Below are positions 11,801-26,582 of a DNA stretch of 64,000 nucleotides, one piece after another; position 1 is the first letter of the stretch; every line of letters begins with the position of its first letter. The DNA comes from Riptortus pedestris. Taxonomy: Eukaryota; Arthropoda; Insecta; Hemiptera; Alydidae. The notes below the pieces were generated by a model, which was not told the origin of the DNA, ran no database searches, and saw nothing but the letters and a program-made list of their open reading frames with translations. The position numbers and the translations under genes are program-made. The stretch lies in NCBI GenBank assembly GCA_019009955.1, contig CM032228.1:257965001-258029000 (forward strand), given 5' to 3'.

Positions 11801-14800
11801 TTTATCGTTAGCAAACTTGATAGATAAGTTTCATTCAAATCTAAAAATCAAGTTTGTTAACTGTTGAAATCGGACAAGGGAAAGGGGGGATTTACTGGGG
11901 GAGAATTTTGAAAATTCAAAATGGCTCCATAATTGAACATTGTATAAAACCATGAGATTCGAAAATTGTATAAAACCAATCTTATTCGAATTTAATTGCC
12001 TATAAATGTTGTTGTATACATTGTTTCTCTAACTTGAATATTACCGAGATATATGGAATTTGTTTTAAGCCTTCAGCCTTCAGTTAGCCCTGCTACTACT
12101 CATGTCCTAATACCAATAAACTGTCATAAGATGAATTATAATAAGCTGCTATGACCTCTTTATTCTAAGCTTAAATACCAAATATTGTTTCCAAGGGACC
12201 AATCAGATATGAGGTACATGTAAATTCATTATGTGAATTGTGTTTATTTCATCTATAACATACTCGATATTTAACTGTTTTATTCAACATTAAAGATCAT
12301 ATTAGTGATTGACAGAAATCGGACCAGGAATAGAGCGGGGGGAGGGGGGGGTTGAAAATTCAAAATATCTCTGTTATTATTAGTTTGATGGTAAAATGTT
12401 ATATAATTACTCTTGTCAAACTATTGAAGCTCTACAATTTTTGTGTTGTGCATTTTTTTTCTAACTTAAATACTACCTCCTACTCACTGGTTTTTTTCTT
12501 ATAAATAGAGAGTATGTGGTGAGATGAGATCACAAATGTGTTATACCAACACGTGGGAAATCTGCTTAGTTACGCAGCCTCTGTGTGATGAACTTTTTTT
12601 TGTTTTTTGTTGTTTATTATTCAGGAAGGTTTTAACAGATATTCCTTAAGCGAATTCTGCTTAAATGCAAAATCTATTAGCAATATGGGCAATGATAAAT
12701 AATATCCCTGGATGAATCTGGAGTAAGGGATGCTCTGATTTCCTTACCTCTTTAGCTATGTGTGAGTTAAAGAAGCACGACATTGGCCTTAAGAAATATC
12801 TTGGCTTGACCAACAAATTAAAATAACTTTATAAGTTACAATCATCCACAGTTACTTCAATTATTATCTGAAATAATTGGACCATTCCACAATGTATATT
12901 GGAAGAAAGCCCTTTAACGTTTTGGATGAATTTGAGAAATATAATATCTCAACAAGTTACATTATGAGAAACTGCTAGAATTCTTCAACAATTTCTCATT
13001 GGCCAATAAATTTAAGTCGGTATACTCGCCAAAAATATGCCTGGAATATTAAATCTCACATAACTGAGAAGAATTGTCTGTAACAATAATAATGAATAAC
13101 TTTTTCCATGTTTCAGATGGATTACATTGTCGAGACTCCAGAAGGTGGTCCAGTCAGGTGTCTTAGAAACTTCCCGTCTCCTTTCCAGGGCACTACAATT
13201 TTCTCTGACATTATCGATTCGCTCCCTCAGCCCGATAGTTATACAAAGGTGAATGAATATTAATTTTAATTCAGTGATATATTGGCCTAATATCCTAAGT
13301 AGGAGTTACTGACAGCTTGAAAAACAAAACAAATAATTTTTCTTATAGTTCATTATTGGGATTTCTTAACAACAGAATTTTTATCGATCTCTAGCCAGGC
13401 AGGCATAACAAATACTAATAACTCCCTGTTAAATTGTGTTTGCAAAATAACAGCTTGCAGCTCAATTCTCAAACTATAAGCCGTTGTGTTGGAGTGTGTT
13501 AAGCCAGCTATCACTGAACACTTCCTGGCTACCAATCTTTATCTTTTGATCCTAAAAAGAAACGAACGCTGTTTCTTTCTCGATCCTTGATGGCCCTTTC
13601 ATTGTAGAACAGTTCCTTGACATGTGCAGATTCTTGGATCGAGATATAAGGAAATATGATATAAACAAGTTTATATAATTAGCAGAATATCAAAGGAAAT
13701 TCCTATCAAAATAAAGCTCTCAGTCATACTGTTGTAAAATGATATTCTAAGAAATAAAAAAAAAAAAAAAAAAAGAACAACCAGTGACAAATTTAATCGG
13801 ATCAGAAGAAAAGGAGTTTTGTCTTTTGAGGTAAGAAATATTAGACGTATCCTGTTTCCATTTTTGGTCGACCATAAAAAAACAAGGTAAAAGAGTGTCA
13901 TTGAAAGCTGATAGGCTTCTAGTCGATGGAAAGTACTTCTCCCTGGGGGATCTCCAGGCACAGGACACAAGCAAGAGGCAGACGAGTGAACATAGCTCAA
14001 CAGAAGCATTGCAATTACAAGAAAATCCTACAAGGATGAGAACCCAGAAAAAAAAATGAGGACTGGAAAAGTATTCTGTAGCAATAGTTTTAAAAGATAT
14101 TATCAGACAATACCACCTAAAAAAGATCAGCAGGAAGAAGAACATCAAGGGTTATCACATAAAAATAAAGAAGTTAATGACAAGAAAATAAAACAAAATA
14201 AGAATATGCACAACAGCAAAGCAGGTGGCTAATAACAATCGTAGGGTGTTTTAACCGATAAGATTAATAAACAAAGACTACGAATATGCACACTAAATGT
14301 TTAGGACATTACTAGAAGAAAAAAGGACATGATAATTAGAAGAGGCTCTCACAGAAATTAAGTGGGATATTGTTGACATGGCTGAAATAAGAAGAAGGTT
14401 TCATACATTTACAGAAAGGAATTCAGGGGACATATTTCTCCATTATATCCATAGAAAGGATGGGCATGTTTATTCTACAGAAGAGGCGAAAGGCAAGGAA
14501 ATCCAGTTTCCCCTCTGTTGTTCATATTAGTCCTAGAAATACTCTTCGACAAGCGAGGATACTGGTTTTGCATTACCTGCTCTATCAGTAAAGTCGATAC
14601 TCCATTCAGATAGGTGTCCACAACATGGTTCACCTCCAAGGCTAGGCTCACTGTAGTTGGAACGCCAAAACCAACTTACCTCCTTAGGATAAACTTGATT
14701 AGTTAAGATTTAAACACTAATACAAAACAAGTTAGAAAAACAAACAATTCTGTGGAAGAACTGACATCCTTTGTATTATATTTCATACAATTTAAATGGC

Positions 14801-15584
14801 TAATTGAATTCCCCCTCGTATAGAGGTACTCAAATGTCATATTATCATTTCATAATTAACTCTCAGTTCTGCCTCGACTGAAATTAAAATCTGTTAATAT
14901 TTGAGTATTGGGAAAATTTAATAAATCGACAATGAAGTAACTAACTTCAGCAGCAAAATTATTATTTTTTTTGAAGTAAGGCATAATAACAGAGGTATTT
15001 AAATTAAGGTTTTATATTTTGCCCCTGCTTTAAACCATTCATAATTTTTATATTATCAATATAGTACATATTTTTACTCATTGTGTTTTAGAATTATGCT
15101 GCGAATCTTGCTCAATCATTCATCTTTGTTTTTAGTAATTCTTGAGTAATCTATATCTTAAGCTTTTAACAAATGGCAATTTAACATCTGATAACTTTGA
15201 CCTTGATTTACTTGCATATTTGGAGCATTTATGTCTTAAAATTAGGCAATTTCACAACATTATTAGGCCTATTATTAATATGTGTAACTATAGGCGTTCC
15301 TAATCTAGGTTCTGAAATTTTAACTCATTCTAGTGAAATAAATAAATATATGTCTTCAGTATTTTTTTGAATACTTACAACCATATGGTTAATTTTACCA
15401 CTCTCTTGCCATTTTTCAAATATTTTTTTTCTAGTTTAGCAGACTTTGGGGAAATTAGCAATTAAGGTTGTACCTGGATACAATTTTCTAATATATTTCT
15501 TCACAATTTCATCAATCACCTAGGATATGACAAAAATGGGGTCAATTTAAAACTAAGTATGTGTGTGTGTTTGACCAAGTCAAA

Positions 15585-15663
<79 letters not shown>

Positions 15664-17051
15664 CGTGCGTGTGATCAAGATGTAACAATTATCAATTGTG
15701 TAATGCTAAATTTTTTATTTTAGCATATTTTGTAAAATTAAAGATCAAATTTGGAAATTGTTGGTAAACTCTCCAGGATTTCTGAAGCAGTTCCCTTCAG
15801 TGCCAAAATCAGTTCTACCGCTTTCTCTTCATTATTCCATCCAGCTTTGCTGGCCACTGTCTCAAATTGGAACTTAAAGACACTAAGTGGTACGCTACCA
15901 TCAAAAGTTGGGGTCTTTATCTTGCTGGTATGTTCTGAAATGAGTCTTACTGGGCCCTCTCGAACTTGTAGATTATCCATTTGGAATTGCAGCTCACGTA
16001 TTTCATCGTCCATCTTTCTTCCTAGATTGGACACTTTCTCTTCAACACTATTCAGTTTTTCACCAAAGCCACTTACTCTCTGCTCAATGGCTTCCACTCG
16101 TTTGCCCAATATTTCTGATATTTCATGGAGTTTAAGGTTTGTCGTTCTGGAAGCTTCCTGAAGTTCCTCAAGTTTCTCGCCATTAGCTCTAGAAGCCTCC
16201 CGAACTTTTTCTTCTAGCCTCTCACAATTCGCTCTAGAAACTTCTAAGAGTTTCTGGTTATTATCTGTTATTTTTTCCATCATGGCGGTCAAAATTGAAT
16301 TTAAATTTAAATTGCTGCTTGACATAGGAGTACTTATAGTAATGTCTTCTTTATCGTCAAACTCGTGTGTACTTACATCGATTCCTCGTCTTTGGAATTC
16401 ATCAATCAACTGCATTTGTAATTCAGCCTTGTTTCCGGATGTCGGCAGGTCCAATTTAGCCAGCTCCTTCTTCAGATGTTCCACTTTAAGTTCTTCAAAC
16501 TTCATTTTTGTTGATTTTAATTTTGCAATCACACTTCTGACACCAGTTGTTACGTTTTTATTACAAAACCAGTAATAAACGTTGTTAATAAGAGTTCTTT
16601 TGGATTACAAACTGTGTTTTTGTTTGTTAAACACACACAAGTTTCACAGTTTTTCACTGCACGATTTATTTCGCAATGCACAATACTCTTGGTTAATTAT
16701 TACTACTCACAGTATTACACTGATAGTGTCACTGTTCTTCAGATCACACAGTCCAATAATTCACTCACAGTCACTGAAATTCACAAGAAGACGGCACTGC
16801 GCTGTCCTTTACTTCACGGCACCACACTTTACCTCACTGCACTGTCGCACTGAACATCCCTCGAAGACCGTCAAGCAGCAACTGAACTGGGGTACTGTGA
16901 GGGTCTCTTATATAAATGCCTGTAGAAGGGGCTAGAGGAAGAAAGGTCCAGAAGTTCCAGGAAGACCTAATTAGATTCTGCTAGGGCAGGCTCTAAGTAG
17001 ATCAAACACACAGCTCCCCCCTCTGCCAATTCGCCCACTCACCCAATTCTC

Positions 17052-17098
<47 letters not shown>

Positions 17099-20000
17099 AT
17101 TTGTTTCCTTTCTATTTGTAACCTGTAGATAACCCGTCCCGATTAGCCTAAGATGCAAAAAGTGGGCATTAATAAATAATAATAATAATAAAAAAACATA
17201 TAAAGAGAAGATTATTAGTCTTAAAAGAAAAAAAGAAAAAAAAAAGAATTAATGAATATTTATAAATATTTATATTTATATATATATAGTATTGTAGTTG
17301 TATCAGCCATAATAAGTATTTAACCGATTAGTTGTATTAAAAGCATGTTCTGTGAATATTTTAAAAGCATTATTATATTTTAAAAATAACTTGTCTTCTT
17401 CTATTGGAAATATGCCTTTTTTTTGTTCTATGTCTTGTTTTAGTTTTTGTCGTTCGTTAGTCAGTAGTCTCAATCGTATATTAAGTGTTGACTTGTTTGT
17501 GGAGTTGAGTAATCACAGGGGCAAGTATTGTTGTCTTTTATGTTAAATCGTTGGTAGTAAGAGTTCAGTGTACCATGTCCTGTTACTAATTGTGTATTGT
17601 AAAAGTCTGTCTGTAAGCATTTGCTGTTGAAATATGTGTTAATGTTTGGAATGAAAAGTTTTAAATGTTGTCCTTTATTAGTTACAGTCCATTGTTGTTG
17701 CAATTTTTCAGTTAGATGAGCTTTTAACATATATTTTACGTGGGCTTTGGAGATTTTATTGTAACATTCTGGTAATTGGGAATCTTTTGAAGCAGACTTA
17801 GCAGCTCTATCGGCCAATTCATTTCCAAAATTATCAGAATGTACTTTAACCCATGAAAAGTATATGTTAATATGATTTAATTCTGCTATGAGTTCTCTGA
17901 TTTGTGTTGTTAACGGGTCATATTTTTTACGGTTCTGTAGTTTTTGTATCGTTACTTTACTGTCCGTGTATATACAAAGTGTATTATGTTGTGTATGTTC
18001 AGTTTGTAAGGTTTTCAGTATAGCGTATTGTTCTGCTTGAATGCTTGTGCAGTTGTGTCCCATTTTACTCCACACTTCTACATTTTCCCCATCTTTACTC
18101 CCATCTGTATATATTTCCGTTTTAAAAGGTTTATTTCCTTGATGTATTAATATATTTGGAAATTTGCCGAGGTGATACCATCTTTTGTATTCCAATTCTG
18201 ATTCAACAAATTCAGCTTGAATATCGTTTGAATTAATAGACCTTTTAAGAAGGTTATATTGATCAACAAAAGTATGTGCTAATAAATCGATGGGGGCTAT
18301 TTTAGCTAGAACGCAGGCTGCATCATACGACACTGTTTTAAAGCCATTTATAATTTTGATTGCCATCAGTCTTTGTACTCTTTGTAATTTCTTTAAGTTA
18401 TGTTGTTTGTTAAGTCTAGTGTGCCAAATGTTTATTCCATACGTGATGTAAGGAAGGATAGCACCTTTTATAATATGTGTAATGCGTCTGATTTCAGTCC
18501 CCAGGTGTTTCTTGCTGCTATAGATAATGTGTTGATGAGTTTCAATAATCGTTCTTGTAGTTTGTCTATATGAGTATTCCAATTAAGTTTACTGTCAAAG
18601 AATATAGATATTTAATTGAATTTACGTTTTTTATGTCTTGTCCTTGTATATGTATATGAAAAGGCGAAGGTGATTTTTTATGAGTAAAAATAATTTATGA
18701 AGATTTTTGAATATTTAAATATAGTTTATGTAAATGTGCCCATTTTTCTACGATGTCTGTAATAATGTTTATATACACCTGTAATTGTTCAAATAGTTTA
18801 GATGTTATCAGAATAATGATGTCATCTGCAAAAGCCAGTATCTCAGCATTATTTGGTAATCTATTATTTAGTAAATCATTTACTATGAGATTCCATAATA
18901 ATGGTGAGATTTCCGACCCTTGCGGTGTACCTTGTGTTTGTGATTTATGCAATTTAATGTTTGGTGTGATGATGTATGATGTTCTGTCATGTAAATAGTT
19001 ATTGATTAATTTATAAATATTATTGGGACAGTTCAGTTGTGTGAAGTGCATGTAAAATTGATGGCCACCAAGCATTATCAAAAGCACCTTTAATATCCAG
19101 TGAAATTAGAATAGTGTATGAATTATTGTGTTTTGAGGTGGTAATAAAATCTATTACATAATGCAATGCTTCAATCGTAGATTTTTTAGGGGTGAATCCA
19201 AACTGATTTTCATGCATTAATGATTTTGAATACAAATAATATGATAATCTTGAATTTACAATTTTTTCTAAAACTTTTCCACCAGTTGGGATCAACGAAA
19301 TTGGTCTAATTGATGAGATTTCACATTTATTCCTACCAGGTTTATTTAAGGGTACTAATTTTGACTGTTTCCGTATTCTAGGAAATATACCACTTTGAAA
19401 ACATGTTTTATACAAAGTATTTAAAAATTTTGGAAAACATCTGTATATTTGTTTGTAAATGTCACCAGATATACCATTGATGCCTAGTGAATATTTCGTT
19501 TTAAGTTTTTAATTATGTATTCTATTTCATCGTCTATTAGTGGTAGGTTGTCAAGTGTGTTAAGATCATTTAGTATGTTGTTACGAATAGTCGTATGTAT
19601 TTCTTTGTCATTTGAGATACAGTCAGTTTGTACAAGTTTGTCTAGTATATATTGGTATGTGTCCTCTTTCACGTTTTTTTCAGTAAGTATGCTTCTTTTC
19701 TAATTTCACGTAAGCTTTCATCTTTAGTAGTCTTTTGATATATTCTTCTTAATTTATTTGAGTCTTTTATTTATTAAGTTTAGATAATGAATCGTCCCAC
19801 CATGGCTTCGGGTTATGAATAGATTTAGTTTTGTTATGTTTGAAACTTCTAATTTTAAAAGATTTGTTGCAAGCTTTAAATGTTGCCTTGAAAAATTTGT
19901 TCATAATGTTTTCTATTGTATCTGATTTTATATTTTGAGCTAAATAAAGATCAATATTTTCATTTATGTTGAATTCTTTTGATATTTCAAAATTTAAATT

Positions 20001-22106
20001 ATTTTCAAAATTTTGCCAATTGGCATTTTTAGTACGAGTATTATATAATAATCCAAGCCCTTTTGTATTTTGTGTTGGGCGAATAATACATAAAGAGAAT
20101 TTAATGGATAAATGATCAGAAAAATTTTCTATGGTAAAAATTTTCCAGTTGATTAATTGATTCTGAAGATTCCTGGAAGTCAATGTGAGATCAATGTTAC
20201 TGCTTCCATTAGGACCATCAAAAGTTGGTAAATTTTGATTTTCATTTACAATGATTAAGTCATTCATTATTATGAAATTTTCTAATTTGTGTCCTCTTTG
20301 ATTAGTCCTGTTATCAAACCAAAATTTTTATCTGGAATTAGTCTAAAGAAATGATAATATCTTGAGATTTTAAGTTTTAAGATTTTAGTCAGTTTGTCAG
20401 TGTTTGATTCAATGTCATGAGTTATATCAAAATAAGCACTTATTAATATTAGTTTTTGTCCATTCGTTATGACTTCGACAACAGTTGTGTCTGGATCACT
20501 ATAATCTAATATATAAAATTTCCATGTCACAATGTTAGTTAGCGTACTCCTCTGAAACGGCTTTACCGATTTTTACCACATTTTATATGCATATTCAGTA
20601 GGTCTGAGAATCGGCTACTATCTATTTTTCATACCCCTAATTGATAAGGGTTGTTCACCATTAAATTTTTTTTTTAATTTTTGGACAAAATTTTTTGTTT
20701 TTATTTTTTTATCATATGGCATTAAAAAATACATACAACCCTAAATTTTTACTTTTTTATCACCAACCCCTATTTTTTTTATAGCCATTTAAGTAATTTA
20801 ATTATTATCATCCCGCTCGATAACTGATCAATTATGTGTTTTTAACTGTACTTCGATTAAAATTTCCCTTAGCTTATGGCAAATTTTTTTATGAAATTAA
20901 ACATTTATTTTTATTATTAAAGTTTAATCCTGATATATGCTTAGTGTTACCAATCTTAGATTCTTAAAATTTGCCATGACATTTCTTTACTGATGAGTGA
21001 AATGTCACACTAAACCGGTATCACTTCTATGTCTATTTGTGGCTTAGATTTGAGTACACCATGTTTTTCACACGGGCAATTCGTAGCATGCTCTCGAGTG
21101 GGTAAACCATCCAGTTTGTTTGTGCTCGCTAAAGATGGGCTAACAAAAAATATTGTATAGCATTAAAAGATTGATGTTTTTTGTTAGTGTTACTGTCGTA
21201 ATTAATATGTGATATGTAATTTTAAGAAATAAACTATAATAACTTAAAAATAATATTGTTTGGTGTTTGTTATTTTTATATTCTCTTATCGTTCATAGCG
21301 CTCCATGCCTATTTCACGCATATACCACATACTTACACACTTATAATAAGTAAGTTACTTTTTGTCTACACTAGAATTTATCTAGAAACTAGAAATAATT
21401 TATAAGGCAAAACAACGTTTGCCGGGTTATCTAGTTAATTTATAAATTAGCATCAATATGTGGGTTATTAATAACAATTTGTGAACGTGATTTACTTTTG
21501 TCAGTGGTATACATTTTATATTTAGAGGAATTTACTTTAGAATCTATATAGGGTTCTTGTATCAATACAATATCGATATTTTTTCCATGTAAATATTCAT
21601 ATAAGAGAATTAATTTTATGTTTGAGGTTAAGTTGAAAATTAATATTAGAGTGAACATCTGTTACTTTCCTATTCATTGCCATAGCAACGTAAACAAGGT
21701 AATATTTAGGTTATGGCTCTATATGAATTAGTTAAAACATATGTTTTTCTCTAAATATTTGGTAAACAGGTTATATATATATAAACCTAGAGTGGCGAGT
21801 TCGATTCTTGCCTGGGCAAAGGAAATTATTTAAGGACGAAATTCATTAAATAATGTCCTAAAATCCCACCCTGGCTAGAAAAGGGTGGTAACCTGAAGAT
21901 AACCCGTCCCAATTAGCCTAAGTTACAAAAAGTGGACGTTAATTAATAATAATATATATCATCCTATAGGTTATGTTGATTCCATAGTAACGAGTATTAT
22001 GCATAACAACCAGTGAGAGTGACTTGTGTTTTTTGTGAATGTGTGATTTATTAAAGGTGATAATGATGTGTGCTATTATATAATAAAGGATTGTTAATTC
22101 AGTGTT

Positions 22107-22186
<80 letters not shown>

Positions 22187-23255
22187 CGCTCAGATACCCG
22201 GCGTCACCCCGGAATTCATTTGTGGGTGTTTGGTGATGGTATTTTTTAGCAGGCTTTACATTGCACAATATTTTGACATTTACCCGTCCAGGTGTTTAGG
22301 GTTAATACCCGTCGTTGCCGGTGATTTGCTAATAATAGAATTATTTGTTCGATAATTCTTCACAGTCTTCGATATTTTTATATTTCCCGTTTCTTATACA
22401 TGTAAATATGGTGAATTTTTATTTCAGGCCTCCCTTATAACCCCCCTCCCGTTCGAACCTAAAAATTTTAATATAACTTATAATCATGGAAGAATTAATG
22501 CTAATTGACATACCAAGTTTTGTTAAGTTCGGTTAAGTTCGGCCGTTAGTGGCCGCTAAAGTTTTAACGTATAACTCATTTATAATTAGGTATACGACAA
22601 AAGTGGATATAACAAAAGTTACTCCAAATAACAAAATAGACAACTTCTGTTATGTTTATATTTGCGGAAAAACCAACAGGAAACGAAATATCACTATTTT
22701 TAATTTCAGGCTTCCCTTATAACCCCCACTCCTGCCCGTCCATAGAAATGTTGGTATGGCTTATTATAATGTAGGCTTCACTGCTAATACACATACCGAG
22801 TTTTATTTAGTTCGGTTGAGTCTTTTTTGGCAAATAATATTGTTGACTCCCGCTATAATTTTTAGCGTATAACGCATTTAAACTTCGGTATACGACAAAA
22901 GTGTATATAACAAAAGTTACTTTAAATAACAAAATAAACAACTTTTGTTATGTGCAAATTTGCCGAAGAACGAATAGAAAACGAAATATCGCTATTTTTA
23001 ATTTCAGGCTTCCCTTATAACCCCCACTCCTGTTCGTCTCAGAGAAAATTAATACAGCCTAAAGTCTAAGTTGGGTTAGTAGTAATATACATACCAAGTT
23101 TCATAAAATTCGGTTCAGCCGTTTGTGCGTGAAAAGGTAACAAACAAACAAACATACACGAAAGAAACCAAATGCAGATATGGTGTCTATGACATGTGAA
23201 ACGAAAAGATATCGTGAAATTTCGCGAATAAAATCAATGTACAGACAGATGTTAC

Positions 23256-23300
<45 letters not shown>

Positions 23301-24399
23301 ATATACTAGCTCAGATACCCGGCTTCGCCCGGGAATTCATTTGAGGCTGAATGGTGATGGTATTTTTTACCAGGCTTTACATTGCACAATATTTTGACAT
23401 TTACCCGTCCCAGTGTTTAGGGTTAATACCCGTCGTTGCCGGTGATTTGCTAATAATAGAATTATTTGTTCAATAATTCTTCACAGTCTTCGATATTTTT
23501 ATATTTCCCGTTTCTTATACATGTAAATATGGTGAATTTTTATTTCAGGCCTCCCTTATTACCCCCTACCGTTCGAACCTAAAAATTTTAATATAACTTA
23601 TAATCATGGAAGAATTAATGCTAATTGACATACAAAGTTTTGTTAAGTTCGGTTCAGCCGTTAGTGCCCGCTAAAGTTTTAACGTATAACTCATTTATAC
23701 TTAGGTATAAGACAAAAGTGTATATAACAAAAGTTACTCCAAATAACAAAATAAACAACTTTTATTATGTTTATATTTGCGAAAAAACCAATAGGAAACG
23801 AAATATCGCTATTTTTAATTTCAGGCTTCCCTTATAACCCCCACTCCTGCCCGTCCATAGAAATGTTGGTATGGCTTATTATAATGAAGGCCTCACTGCT
23901 AATACACATACCGAGTTTTATTTAGTACGGTTGAGTCTTTTTTGGCAAATAATATTGTTGACTCCCGCTATAATTTTTAGCGTATAACGCATTTAAACTT
24001 TGGTATACGACAAAAGTGTATATAACAAAAGTTACTCTAAATAACAAAAATAAACAACTTTTGTTATGTGCATATTTGCAGAAAAACCAGTATAAAACGA
24101 AATATCGCTATTTTTAATTTCAGGCTTCCCTTATAACCCCCACTCCTGTTCGTCTCAGACAATTTTAATATAGCCTAAAGTCTAAGTTGGGTTAGTAGTA
24201 ATATACATACCATGTTTCATGAAATTCGGTTCAGCCGTTTGTGCGTGAAAAGGTAACAAACAAACAAACAAACATACACGAAAGAAACAAAATGCAGTTA
24301 TGGTGTCTATGACATGTGAAACGAAAAGTTATCGTGAAATTACGCGAAAAAAATCAATGTACAGACAGAGGTTACAATTTTATATATATGTAGATATAT

Positions 24400-24451
<52 letters not shown>

Positions 24452-25467
24452 TAGCTCAGATACCCAGCTTCGCCCGGGAATTCATTTGAGGCTGGATGGT
24501 GATGGTATTTTTTTGGCAAGGCTTTACTTTGCACAATATTTTGACTACCCGTCCCAGCATTTAGGGCTAATGCCCGTCATTTCTGTGGATTTGTTAATAA
24601 TAAAATTTGTAAATTCAGGCCTCCTTTATAACCCCCACTCCTGCCCGTTCCTAGAAATGTTAGTATGGCTTATTATAAGGATGGCGTTAGTGCTAATACA
24701 CAGTCTTTTGTGCCAAATAAAATTGTTGACTCCCGCTATAATTTTTAGCGTATAACGCATTTATACTTCGGTATACGACGATATTGTAAATAACAAAAGT
24801 TTCTCTAAATAACAAAATAAACAACTTTTGTTATGTACATATTTGCCAAAACCCCAATAGGAAACAAAATATCACTATTTTTAATTTCAGACCTCCCTTA
24901 TAACCCCCACTCCTGCCCGTCCCTAGAAATGTTAGTATGGCTTATTATAAGGACATCGTTAGTATTAATTCACATAGCGAGTTTGGTTTAGTTCGGTTGA
25001 GTCTTTTGTGCCAAATAAAATTGTGGACTCCCGCTATAGTTTTTAGCGTATAACTCATTTATACTTCCGTGTACGGCAAAAGTACATATAACAAAAGTTA
25101 CTCTAAATTACAAAATAAATAACTTTTGTTATGTGCATATTTGCTGAAAAATCAATAGGAAACGAAATATCCCTTTTTTTTAATTTCAGGTCTCCCTTAT
25201 AACCTCCACTCCTGTTCGTCTTAGAGAATATTAATATAGCCTAAAGTATAAGTTGGGCTAGTAGTAATATACATACCAAGTTTCATAAAATTCCGTTCAG
25301 CCGTTTATGCGTGAAAAGGTAACAAACAAACATACAAATAAACAAACAAACAGACACGAAAGAAACAAAATGTAGTTATTGGTGTCTATGACATGTGAAA
25401 CGAAAAGTTTATCGTGAAATTTCGCGAAAAAAATCAATGTACAGACAGAGGTTACAATTTTATATAT

Positions 25468-25511
<44 letters not shown>

Positions 25512-26533
25512 TCATTGATAGTCAGTATTATTGATTAGTCTATTAAAGGTATTAATATAAGAAGGGCAAGTTTTGCTTAATGCAGAATGTGCTGTTGATA
25601 CCTTTAATTGGGGTTTGCAATACTTATTAAAGCTGATGCAGTTAATACAGGCATGATCTTCAGGCTTCTCTTTTTTCGGGCAGTCCGTGGCTTCATGTTC
25701 TTTTGAACAATGGGGGCAGGTAAGTTTCCCAGTGCATCTTCCCGTGTGGTTCAAACGCTGGCAATTCTTACAGCGGCGAACAGACAGGAAGTCATCGGCT
25801 GAGCAAATTGTATAGAATAATTTAATTTTAGTATTTTGTTTCACAAAAAGATTTCTTGCGCTTGGTGAAACTTGAAATACTGCGTGCCTTCTGTCTTGTT
25901 TGAACTTCGATTTTATTACAAAATAACTGACAATATCTTGGTTAGTTAGACCAAGCTCTTCGTTTTGTAATAAAATGGTTTCAATTAGATTTTCATCTTT
26001 TATCTCTTCAGGAATATTTTTTATAATGATTCTTGGTCTAAATTTGTTTATATAATCAGACTGTAGATTGGAGTTTGAAGTTAAAATGGTTTCATGAATT
26101 TTATCATCATCAGCTTTTGATTCAGTCTCTACAATTAAGAAGAAACCTTTATGGGTAGTTTTAAGCTGCTTAATGCCAACTTTTAATTGGTTTGGTTTAA
26201 TAATTTTCTTAAAGTCCTTCTTAGTTTCGTCTGGATTAGCATTTAAATTTGTATTTTTTATGAGTTAGTGGGTGTTATTTGGTTTTATTTTGTTCTTCAA
26301 TACATGTGCATATGTTTTCTGTTCACTAACCTGTCTTGTGACTGTTTCTTGAATATTAGCAATGCAATTTTCATTTTTTTCACATAGACTTCTCTGTAAT
26401 CCTTGTAGTATCTCTATTCCGTTGTATAAGTCACTTTTCAGATTCTTTTTCAGTACTGGAAATTCACCAATAGGCAATAAAAGCTTTATCACATTTTCTA
26501 GTAACTCTACACTGTCCTCCATCTTGGACCATA

Positions 26534-26582
<49 letters not shown>

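Larger units (their letters stand above)
17200..26525 (-). mobile_element. R1/LOA-like non-LTR retrotransposon with RNase H, near full length, nested insertions
   Basis: Minus-strand order: ORF1 (26522-25512), endonuclease N-part (21658-21440), endonuclease C-part (20530-19767), reverse transcriptase (about 19672-18600), RNase H and C-terminal zinc knuckle (18582-17440), then a short 3' tail. Two blocks of foreign DNA split it: a Helitron-like element inside the endonuclease, and a SINE plus three Helitron-like copies between ORF1 and the endonuclease. It lies antisense in the last large intron of gene 1. Frameshifts and stops make it inactive. The clade call rests on the RT motifs (LDIKGAFDNAWW, QGTPQGSEISPLLWN) plus RNase H. 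Confidence 0.85.

Noticed and set aside
13671..14148. Two minus-strand hydrophobic open frames
   Set aside because: Their sequence is driven by poly(A)/poly(T) runs, and no start context or homologue is recognised.
15751..16575. Plus-strand open frames opposite the gag gene
   Set aside because: Shadow frames; the minus-strand frame has SAP, coiled-coil and capsid features.
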